Shown here: positions 19,798 through 26,073 of the stretch, in pieces
Layout: every line of letters begins with the position of its first letter
Numbering within the stretch: the stretch's first letter is position 1
IMG/VR virus record: IMGVR_UViG_3300047377_000574
Location: 1-26,073 of that record
Reading direction: 5' to 3' (one strand)
DNA length: 26,073 nucleotides
Source: a virus
Notes under the pieces: model-generated
What the model was told of the DNA's origin: nothing
Databases searched by the model: none
The model's input: the letters and a program-made list of their open reading frames with translations, nothing else
Made by a program: the position numbers and the translations under genes

Positions 19798-20463
19798 TCA
19801 ATCACTTGTAATTTTTTTTATAAGAGGAAATATTTTTATTAAAGAATTAGCACATGCTACAGCAATTTCTCTGTGCTCTTTTTGTGTTTCTATGCCAGAT
19901 CTAAGTTCAATGTAATGCATCCATGATCTAAGAGTACCATTCATGTAAATACGAGATTCCATATTACCTTCTGGCAAAACGGCTCTAGCTTGTTCTTTAG
20001 CTATACCGTTATCGATAGCCCATTTATATGCTTTCTTAGATACTACTGCTACTTCAGATTGCTGTTTCAGCCATTCAAGTCTTAGATCGGCATCATCAGT
20101 CTCAATACTGTTTTGTCTATTTTTGTGATCTTGAAGACGAGCATCCTTAAACATAAACTTAAGATCTTCTGTAGGATCTGCATAGCGCTGACTAAATTCT
20201 TGGAATGAGAATGATCTATGTCTTAAGATTTGACGAGCAATATCTCGAGTAGTTTCAATCTCTAGGCAAGCGCTAACCATTTCAAACGGCGACCAGTGCT
20301 TGTGTTTAGCGAGGTACGTGAGGAGTCTTTCGGACGTTTCATGGTTTGTTTGGTTGGACGGATTCGAGACACGGGCGCAATAAGCGACGAGCTCTTGTAA
20401 ATCTTCACCGACATAAAGTTCTCCTTCTACTGGTTGACTATAGCTAATTAGTCTTACGTTCAT
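19798..20463 (-). CDS. thyX: Flavin-dependent thymidylate synthase
   Basis: 221 residues from ATG 20463, which begins NVRLISYSQP as in other ThyX; a longer start at 20481 is possible. The signature RHRxxSxQExSxRY is present (RHRSFSFQEFSQRY, about 81-94). SPFEMVSACLEIE and the C-terminal RSWMHYIELR complete the core. It makes dTMP from dUMP using methylene-tetrahydrofolate and reduced FAD, supplying phage DNA synthesis. It lies downstream of the helicase gene. Confidence 0.95.
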   Translation of the reverse strand: MNVRLISYSQPVEGELYVGEDLQELVAYCARVSNPSNQTNHETSERLLTYLAKHKHWSPFEMVSACLEIETTRDIARQILRHRSFSFQEFSQRYADPTEDLKFMFKDARLQDHKNRQNSIETDDADLRLEWLKQQSEVAVVSKKAYKWAIDNGIAKEQARAVLPEGNMESRIYMNGTLRSWMHYIELRSGIETQKEHREIAVACANSLIKIFPLIKKITSD

Positions 20464-20650
20464 CGTTACGCCACTCTTCATATTGCTTCATACGATCAAT
20501 TGTTTCTTTATTTTTCTTAATGGTTTCTTCTGTCATGCCACACCAATCACATTCTACTCCTTTTTCAAAGGACATAATATCCTGCTGTGCATGACAATAA
20601 TGTTGCCACCAATTTTCTTTTGGTGGAATTTTAGTATAAAAGGGTGTCAT
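20444..20650 (-). CDS. Small hypothetical protein with CxxC
   Basis: 68 residues. The ATG overlaps the helicase stop (ATGA) and the end overlaps the thyX start by 20 bases. NWWQHYCHAQQD and ECDWCGM supply one C, one H and a CxxC, a possible zinc site. A charged helix (EETIKKNKETIDRMKQYEEW) ends it. No family is recognised. Placement between helicase and thyX suggests a nucleotide-metabolism or replication accessory. Confidence 0.65.
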   Translation of the reverse strand: MTPFYTKIPPKENWWQHYCHAQQDIMSFEKGVECDWCGMTEETIKKNKETIDRMKQYEEWRNDERKTN

Positions 20651-22029
20651 AGCTTAAAATCTCCAAATTTTTCTGATGAAACTCTTTGACCAGATTGAGA
20701 GTTATCAAATACAGGAGTATCATCAGTTAAAGTTTGCTCTTGCTCATCAACGTCATATAATCTCATTTTTGATCTATCAACGCCAATAACAAAACGTTTA
20801 TGTTGAGTTGGATCATTATATCTATTTTTCAATTGTTTTACCATTAGTTGACCCATTTGCTCTAGTTCTTCCGTCGAGATAAGAGCGAACATAAGATCCG
20901 CCGTAGCTGGTAGACCGAAAGACTCAGATGTATCTTCCAAACCAACATCCGAATTTGAAAACCCAGAACGAGTCGTTTGTGTAGCTGACCATAAAGGCAC
21001 ATCAAATTCCACTGCAAGACCTCGAAGCTCTTCTGCAATTGCTTTAATATACGTGTAAGAATTGATCGATCCTCCCATTGCTTTCATTCTTGAAGAAGAA
21101 CAAATGTTTAAGTAATCAATAAAAATAACATCAGGTTCAAATTGCTTCTTTAGTTTTAGTTCATTTAGTAAAGCTCTAAAATGACCTACATGAGCAGATC
21201 CAGTTGGATACTCTTTAACAATTAGTTTGCCATTTGTTTTAGTTGCAAGATTATTTATCTTAGTAGTAAACAAGTCTTTTGATAAATTTTCTAATTGATC
21301 AATAGGAACATTCAAAAGATTAGCATCTATACGTTCAGCAATTCTTTCTTCAGCCATTTCCATAGTAATGTATAGTACATTACGACCTTCTGTTAATGCA
21401 GCAGAAGCAAGGTGACACATATAGAGAGACTTGCCGACACCAGTACCTGCAAGGCAGATATTAAGAGTCTTGCTCGGTACACCTCCCTTTGTAATTCGGT
21501 TAAAGTAATCGAGATCAAAGGGGATTCGGTCTTCTTCTGTGTGGTAGAATTCATAACGTTCTTCAACATTTTCAATGTAATCATGTCCAACATTTTTGTC
21601 AAATGAAACTCCTAATGCTTTGGATAAAATATCAGGTAATGCATTTTTAGTAAGTGCTTCATGCTTACCATCAATAATAGAAATCGATTCCATAACAGCG
21701 TTATATAATGCGCGATCTTGACACCATTTTTCTGTAGCATCAAGTAGCCAATCTTGATCAATTATATCTGTACTAAACAATTGAGGAATAATATCCATAG
21801 ACATTTGAAATTGTTCGTCAGACATATTCGAAGACTCTTGTAACTCAATAACGAGAGTCTCTGAAGTTGGAAGCTTATTATACTTGCCAACGTACTTACC
21901 GGCTTCCTTGAAAAGAGACCGATAAGCACCTTGGAAATAATCTGGCTTGATGAAAGGTAACACTTTACGCATGTACTTTTCATCAGTAAGAAGATTGCGA
22001 AGAATCGTTTGTTCTATATTAGCTTTCAA
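20647..22029 (-). CDS. DnaB/gp41-type replicative helicase
   Basis: 460 residues, close to T4 gp41 (475). The start is TTG 22029, supported by AAGGT just upstream; the next Met is at residue 20 and would cut the N-terminal domain. Walker A is LAGTGVGKS (about 193-201), Walker B VIFIDYLN (about 300), with LYITMEMAEERIAERID and SATQTTRSG in the DnaB order. It is a hexameric 5'-3' helicase that unwinds the fork ahead of phage polymerase. It sits downstream of uvsX in the same strand block, as expected of a replication cluster. Confidence 0.93.
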   Translation of the reverse strand: MKANIEQTILRNLLTDEKYMRKVLPFIKPDYFQGAYRSLFKEAGKYVGKYNKLPTSETLVIELQESSNMSDEQFQMSMDIIPQLFSTDIIDQDWLLDATEKWCQDRALYNAVMESISIIDGKHEALTKNALPDILSKALGVSFDKNVGHDYIENVEERYEFYHTEEDRIPFDLDYFNRITKGGVPSKTLNICLAGTGVGKSLYMCHLASAALTEGRNVLYITMEMAEERIAERIDANLLNVPIDQLENLSKDLFTTKINNLATKTNGKLIVKEYPTGSAHVGHFRALLNELKLKKQFEPDVIFIDYLNICSSSRMKAMGGSINSYTYIKAIAEELRGLAVEFDVPLWSATQTTRSGFSNSDVGLEDTSESFGLPATADLMFALISTEELEQMGQLMVKQLKNRYNDPTQHKRFVIGVDRSKMRLYDVDEQEQTLTDDTPVFDNSQSGQRVSSEKFGDFKL

Positions 22030-22399
22030 GAGTACCTTCTTCTTTCATTTTAGCACGAATTTTTGTTGCTGATATATCATGTATTTCTTTACCAAGATCA
22101 TGCTCAGTAAATGTATAACCAACATTTCGCCCATAACTAACGTTAACTATATTTGGTACTTGTATTATAACATAGTCTACAGCGCTTGTAAACCCTTCTT
22201 TATTTAATTCAATAGAAATTCTGGATGAAACTTCATTAATATCAAATGGGTTCTCATCATCTGTAGAAACAATTCTAATCATAATGCAAACTTGACCAGT
22301 AATAGCATGAGCTCTTTTAAAAAGCTCTGTATGACCATCATGCCATGGCTGCCATCTTCCTAGCATTTGAACAGTAGGCTTTTTCCAATCAAATGACAT
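22019..22399 (-). CDS. HIGH-family nucleotidyltransferase
   Basis: The ATG 22399 gives 126 residues; a GGAGGAG lies about 11 bases upstream. GRWQPWHDGHTELFKRA holds the T/HxGH nucleotide-binding motif and ISATKIRAKMKEE the second conserved motif of this superfamily (NMN adenylyltransferases, cytidylyltransferases, ATP sulfurylase). The size best fits a NadM/cytidylyltransferase-like enzyme. The adjacent APS-kinase-like gene makes an unusual minimal ATP sulfurylase conceivable, but that is speculative. It overlaps the helicase and kinase genes. Confidence 0.8.
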   Translation of the reverse strand: MSFDWKKPTVQMLGRWQPWHDGHTELFKRAHAITGQVCIMIRIVSTDDENPFDINEVSSRISIELNKEGFTSAVDYVIIQVPNIVNVSYGRNVGYTFTEHDLGKEIHDISATKIRAKMKEEGTLES

Positions 22400-22805
22400 A
22401 GTTATTAATCTCCTCCGCAATTGCTAATATTTGTTCGTCAGTTAGGTAATTATCAATTACCCAATCTATAAGTGCTGGTTTTTCAAATATTTCATTAGTG
22501 TCTTGAAATTTACTTGCACTAATAGTATTTAACCAAATAACTAAATCCGGATTAAAGGCTTCTCTTGTTGCTCGAGTAGGACAGACAAAATCGCAGATAA
22601 CAATTCTGTTATGAGATTTTTCATAATCAGCATATGCCTTCATACGATTTGCCTGTCTTACTCTTCCTTCAGGAGAGAAGTCCCAGTCATTAGTCATTGA
22701 TCTAACGCTATCGGCATTAAACCAAGCGCAGTCTAAATAAGACTGTAATCTTTTAGCTAGCCATGTTTTACCTGAACCAGGTAACCCCATTACTAATATC
22801 TTCAT
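22389..22805 (-). CDS. Adenylylsulfate-kinase-like P-loop kinase
   Basis: The ATG 22805 begins KILVMGLPGSGKTWLAKRL, with Walker A directly after the first strand, so the longer frame to 22850 is rejected (138 residues remain). WFNADSVRSM and DWDFSPEGRVRQANRM correspond to the D.D.R and DLGFS...R..N..R motifs of APS kinase, and ICDFVCPTRATREAF to its FI.P...R. It should phosphorylate a nucleotide-like acceptor, most likely APS to PAPS. It is shorter than CysC (about 200 residues). The match is good but a related P-loop kinase cannot be excluded. Confidence 0.8.
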   Translation of the reverse strand: MKILVMGLPGSGKTWLAKRLQSYLDCAWFNADSVRSMTNDWDFSPEGRVRQANRMKAYADYEKSHNRIVICDFVCPTRATREAFNPDLVIWLNTISASKFQDTNEIFEKPALIDWVIDNYLTDEQILAIAEEINNYVI

Positions 22806-22960
22806 TATTTTAATTTTTCTTTGATTTCTTCTACACGGCTTTCCATCCAATTAATAGCAGTATGAATATGCCCTGTATCTTGAGGCTGGAGTTGTGACTT
22901 TGCGTATGCAATCTCTTCCATTAAAATAACTAAACGATCAACTTCAGACGTTTTACTCAT
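22805..22960 (-). CDS. Small helical protein, 51 residues
   Basis: AAGGAGA lies before the ATG at 22960, which overlaps the preceding stop; the TAA overlaps the kinase ATG (TAATG). The product is a helix-rich charged peptide (MEEIAYAKSQL ... WMESRVEEIKEKLK). No family is recognised. It fills what would otherwise be a gap in a tightly packed operon. Confidence 0.65.
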   Translation of the reverse strand: MSKTSEVDRLVILMEEIAYAKSQLQPQDTGHIHTAINWMESRVEEIKEKLK

Positions 22961-23243
22961 CATCTTTCTCCTTTGTAATTACTGATCCTGTTTCCATACC
23001 ATCTCTTATAATAGCTTGCAATAGATCTCCGGCATATTCTTGTAATTCTACTATTTCTGTTGTAAGCTCTGGATCAGGAGAAGAAACAACATAAAAATTA
23101 AATGACATTACTCCTTCTTCATTTAGACTAATAGCACCAAAGCGTAGTACAGTTTCGTTAAAAGGTCCTGTTAATAGTCTAACATTCCATGCCTGATCAT
23201 CTTCATCGGATGGCACTAATTCATAATCTTTAAGCTCAAGCAT
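22953..23243 (-). CDS. Conserved-looking acidic phage protein
   Basis: 96 residues. The ATG overlaps the uvsX stop by eight bases. The product is acidic, with a beta-rich start (WNVRLLTGPFNETVLRFG, then VMSFNFYVVS) and a helical second half (EIVELQEYAGDLLQAIIRDG). No family can be named. The coupling to uvsX suggests a role in recombination-dependent replication. Confidence 0.7.
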   Translation of the reverse strand: MLELKDYELVPSDEDDQAWNVRLLTGPFNETVLRFGAISLNEEGVMSFNFYVVSSPDPELTTEIVELQEYAGDLLQAIIRDGMETGSVITKEKDDE

Positions 23244-24285
23244 TTTCTACTATTTCTTCTTCTACTTTAGCAGATGTATCTTGAACAATAGAATATTTTT
23301 GTTTAAGATAAGTACCAAATCCATCCTTAAAGATAGGACTCCAAAACTCTTCTTCTAGTGTTTGTTTTTCTCGTACTTTTGGCTCAAGTAATTCACCAGT
23401 TTCCTGGTCAACTCTGCAATACCAACCATTAGATGGCTTAGCAACATATTTACCTTCGAGAGCAACGTCAAGCAAGCCAGACCACTTTTGTACTCCACCT
23501 TCCCAAGAAACTGAGATAGGTATTTTAGATTTTTCTTTAACATAACGGGATTTCTCTACGTTGATGACAAAGTGGTAACCTTTGATTTCAGTACCAACCT
23601 TATCTTGTTGACGACCAAGAATCCAAATATTATCTGCAGAATAATAGATACCTGTACCACCAGATACTACTGCTTTAGGGAATAGCCCCATCTCTTGATA
23701 CGTATGATTAACAGCAATTAAAGGAATATCTTTCATGTTCAAGTATGGCGTAGTCATACGAAACAATCCTTTTAGTGCTTTTGCTCTAGACATATCAGCT
23801 ACAGATTTTTCGTCAATTGCATCTTGTAGTTCTTTTTTAGATGCTAGATTACCGATTGAATCAATTACTGTGATAACCTTATCGCCACGTTCTAGATTTT
23901 CAAGTTGACCAATTAGATCAAATTTAAGTTCTTCTACATTAGTGATTGGTGTATGCAATACTCGATCAGTATCGATATTAAATTGTCTAAAATATTCTTG
24001 TGGTGAACCAAACTCTGAATCATAAAAAAGCATTACAGATTCTGGATACTTTTTCATATAAGCAGCTGCCATTATTAGAGCAAATGATGTCTTAAAATGT
24101 TTAGATGGGCCAGCTAATACTGTAAGACCTGGCGCAAGTCCGCCATCCACGGAACCAGATAGGGCACAGTTGATCATAGGAACATCTGTTGGTACCATAT
24201 CTTTCTTTGTAAAAAATTTAGACTTCGAAAGAATAGCAGTTTCTTTAACTTTACTATTCTTCTTCAGTTTATCCATTATACTCAT
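23236..24285 (-). CDS. uvsX: UvsX recombinase (RecA family)
   Basis: 349 residues. The nucleotide-binding loop is AGPSKHFKTS (about 58-67), the modified Walker A typical of UvsX. VMLFYDSEFGS follows, and KVITVIDSIGNL is Walker B. VVSGGTGIYYSADNIWILGR matches the conserved segment in the DNA-binding region. It forms filaments on single-stranded DNA and drives strand exchange in recombination-dependent replication. CAGGAG precedes the ATG and an early promoter sits directly upstream. It heads the operon uvsX to thyX. Confidence 0.95.
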   Translation of the reverse strand: MSIMDKLKKNSKVKETAILSKSKFFTKKDMVPTDVPMINCALSGSVDGGLAPGLTVLAGPSKHFKTSFALIMAAAYMKKYPESVMLFYDSEFGSPQEYFRQFNIDTDRVLHTPITNVEELKFDLIGQLENLERGDKVITVIDSIGNLASKKELQDAIDEKSVADMSRAKALKGLFRMTTPYLNMKDIPLIAVNHTYQEMGLFPKAVVSGGTGIYYSADNIWILGRQQDKVGTEIKGYHFVINVEKSRYVKEKSKIPISVSWEGGVQKWSGLLDVALEGKYVAKPSNGWYCRVDQETGELLEPKVREKQTLEEEFWSPIFKDGFGTYLKQKYSIVQDTSAKVEEEIVENA

Positions 24286-24314
24286 TCGTTTCTCCTGAAT
24301 TAATTTTATATAGT

Positions 24315-24343
24315 ATTATAACACGCTTTTACTAAAAAGTACA
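24315..24343 (-). promoter_or_regulatory. uvsX: Early-type promoter of uvsX
   Basis: TGTACT (24343-24338), 17 bases, TATAAT (24320-24315) preceded by GTGT. It is like the other early promoters but outside the near-identical repeat group. The leader is about 20 bases. Confidence 0.78.
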
Positions 24344-24346
24344 CAG

Positions 24347-25099
24347 TTAAACGGGAATTCCTGCCAAACAAATTTGATGTAAGTATTCTTTTACATCAAC
24401 GGTGGGTTCCCAGCCGAGCTCTGTCATATCAGTAATATCAGCAGTATTATCTTGTGCTTCACAGGCATCACCATCATTAACTGGAAGATTACTATAACCT
24501 GCAATATCTCCTAAATCAGCAACGATATTACCTTTACCGGTGCCAATATCATATGCAGGCTTTAGCCGCATAATATCTTTACTCATGAGTAATACAATAG
24601 CATTTACTACATCAGACACATGTACAAAATCTCTTACATGATTAGTAAGATATTTAATATCACCAGTTGCTAGTCTTCCGATAAGCATTGTATCACGTGC
24701 ACCTTCACCATAAACTGTAGTAAATCGAAGACCTACTTGTTTATCAAATGCCGTTTCTTCGTTTACCTTTTTACTTATACCATATGGAGATAACCACCAA
24801 TTATGGATACATGAAGACGAAGCATAGATAAGAGGTACATTATTATGAAAACATTGTTTTTGAATAGCAGTTGTGTACTCTACATTATTTACCCAATATT
24901 TTTGAGGATCGTCAATACTAGCCCTTACATCTGCCCATGCTGCTAAATGAACAACATAATCTGCCGCCTTCAAATTAAAATCTTTTATATCATTGCCATC
25001 ACGAAGATCCCATTCAATAATTGAATGGCCTTCTTTCTCTAATCTTTTCTTTAAGTGACCCCCAATAAAGCCACCTGAACCCGTAATTGCTACTTTCAT
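24347..25099 (-). CDS. NAD-dependent sugar-nucleotide epimerase/dehydratase
   Basis: 250 residues of the extended SDR family. The N-terminal AITGSGGFIGGHLKKRL is the GxxGxxG NAD(P) loop, WDLRDG ends the second strand, and HLAAWADVR is the conserved HxAA. The catalytic SSSCIHNWWLSPYGISKK includes S and YxxxK. It is somewhat shorter than GalE (about 330). It acts on a nucleotide sugar. The ATGA overlap with the mutase gene shows they are co-translated and probably used for the same surface glycan. Confidence 0.88.
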   Translation of the reverse strand: MKVAITGSGGFIGGHLKKRLEKEGHSIIEWDLRDGNDIKDFNLKAADYVVHLAAWADVRASIDDPQKYWVNNVEYTTAIQKQCFHNNVPLIYASSSCIHNWWLSPYGISKKVNEETAFDKQVGLRFTTVYGEGARDTMLIGRLATGDIKYLTNHVRDFVHVSDVVNAIVLLMSKDIMRLKPAYDIGTGKGNIVADLGDIAGYSNLPVNDGDACEAQDNTADITDMTELGWEPTVDVKEYLHQICLAGIPV

Positions 25100-26073
25100 T
25101 TGTTTGCCTCAATAAATTTTTCTGCTGTCGACATGGATGAGTTGATTGCTTGATGCATATCTACATACACATACATTCCACATCGACCAATAAATGTCAT
25201 ATTATCTTTAACCATTGACTTATATTTCTCGTATGTCTTACGATTTTCTCCGTCAACATCTTTAACTGGATAATAACGCTCCATATTGTTTTCACGATAG
25301 TCACATGGCTCTTCATATGTAAGAGTCGTATAGCGAGGATTGTCACCATGATTAGGAAGATTTTTCCATTCTGTTACTCGAGTGTATGGACCGTCATGCG
25401 TAAAGTTAACCGTACCAGTTGGAAGTATATATGGCGTAGGTAAAGTCACATCATGAAACTTGATAGAGCGATAAGGTAATACACCATGTGCATGATCAAA
25501 ATATACATCAATGGGCATAGAATTAAAAACATGATCATAATCATCTTCCATCTTCTGCTCAAATGACGTATCTAACTTGACTGTAATATTATCATGAGTT
25601 AGAATATTATCTACAATTTTTGTATATCCATTTAACGGCATTACCTGAAATTCGTCATTAGGGAAATAATATTCATTATCATCATCACGGACAGGCACAC
25701 GCTGCAAGATGCTTGGATCAAGCTCTTCAATAGGTTTACCCCACATTTTATAAGTGTAAGGTCTAAAGAATGTGTCAATAATATTATCTTCACCTACAAT
25801 CTCTTTTGTTTTACGATTGACAGGTAAAGTGACATAAGTACCATCTTTTAATACAGCTTTTACTTTATGCTTATATGGTACCCATGCACCAAATTGTTGA
25901 AGCCATTCATAGACTTTTCGATTGTTCGTATGAAATAGATGAGGACCATATTTATGTACTCGAATCCCATATTGATTTATATAATCATATGCATTACCGG
26001 CTACATGCGGTCTTTCATCAATAACTGTAATTTTATGACCAGCTTCTGCTAACATACGAGCTACTGTTGCGCC
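25096..26073 (-). CDS. glf: UDP-galactopyranose mutase (5' end off window)
   Basis: The frame is open to the edge: its first visible codons read GATVARMLAEAG, the FAD-binding region that normally lies about 10-20 residues from the start, so only a few N-terminal residues are missing. VIDERPHVAGNAYDY, GIRVHKYGPHLFHTN, a PVNRKT segment, WGKPIEELDP, MPLNGYTKIVDNIL and C-terminal GRCGMYVYVDMHQAI follow the Glf order. It converts UDP-galactopyranose to UDP-galactofuranose. A phage copy would alter host or virion glycans or supply Galf for a sugar modification; no further partner is visible beyond the epimerase. Confidence 0.92.
   Translation of the reverse strand, partial: GATVARMLAEAGHKITVIDERPHVAGNAYDYINQYGIRVHKYGPHLFHTNNRKVYEWLQQFGAWVPYKHKVKAVLKDGTYVTLPVNRKTKEIVGEDNIIDTFFRPYTYKMWGKPIEELDPSILQRVPVRDDDNEYYFPNDEFQVMPLNGYTKIVDNILTHDNITVKLDTSFEQKMEDDYDHVFNSMPIDVYFDHAHGVLPYRSIKFHDVTLPTPYILPTGTVNFTHDGPYTRVTEWKNLPNHGDNPRYTTLTYEEPCDYRENNMERYYPVKDVDGENRKTYEKYKSMVKDNMTFIGRCGMYVYVDMHQAINSSMSTAEKFIEANK

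Noticed and set aside
1-26073. CRISPR arrays, insertion sequences, integrase or attachment sites
   Set aside because: No regularly spaced repeats, transposase-like or integrase-like proteins were seen on either strand.

Overview
The window looks like the genome of a T4-like tailed phage (myovirus type) that infects a marine alphaproteobacterium. The T4-like signs are a UvsX recombinase, a gp41/DnaB-type replicative helicase, ThyX, many very small overlapping genes, promoters close to the T4 early consensus (TTTACA or TGTACA, 17 bases, TATAAT, preceded by GTG), and T4 late boxes (TATAAATA). The alphaproteobacterial sign is a circularly permuted two-piece tmRNA gene with an ANDN...LAA tag. The DNA is clearly AT-rich (G+C judged by eye in the low-to-mid 30s percent). 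This would suit a SAR11/Pelagibacter phage, but the host is inference.

Layout. 1-5128 (minus): a nucleotidyltransferase-like protein, a nuclease-like protein, half of a Na+/phosphate transporter, a run of tiny translationally coupled genes, a DUF932 protein and two very short membrane peptides. 5262-5447 is a lone plus-strand gene. 5440-16755 (minus) is the most unusual part: 16 genes with start/stop overlaps throughout. They encode a Rieske-oxygenase-like protein without its cluster ligands, a compact fatty acid desaturase, six small HxD...H 2-oxoglutarate oxygenases, a TauD-like oxygenase, a B12-type radical SAM protein, a twitch-type radical SAM protein, a methyltransferase, two sulfotransferase-like proteins, a phosphotransferase-like kinase and a GNAT-like protein. 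A late box lies just upstream of the first gene. 16797-17336 carries the permuted tmRNA, with a protein gene nested between its acceptor and coding pieces. 17411-18758 (plus) holds four small genes behind a late box; two of them have signal-peptide-like N-termini. 18643-24285 (minus) is the replication/nucleotide block: a DUF3310 protein, a SleB-type cell-wall hydrolase, ThyX, helicase, a HIGH-family nucleotidyltransferase, an APS-kinase-like protein and UvsX. 24347-26073 (minus) holds a sugar-nucleotide epimerase and the 3' part of a UDP-galactopyranose mutase gene.

How it may work together. Early promoters would fire the small takeover genes, the tmRNA and the replication genes. Late boxes would turn on the oxygenase operon and the plus-strand secreted/membrane genes. 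The oxygenase operon looks like a complete tailoring pathway (oxidation, radical chemistry, methyl, sulfo, phospho and acyl transfer), and the CysC-like kinase elsewhere could supply PAPS to the sulfotransferases. Its substrate cannot be read from the sequence. All functional calls are from motif reading, without database searches.
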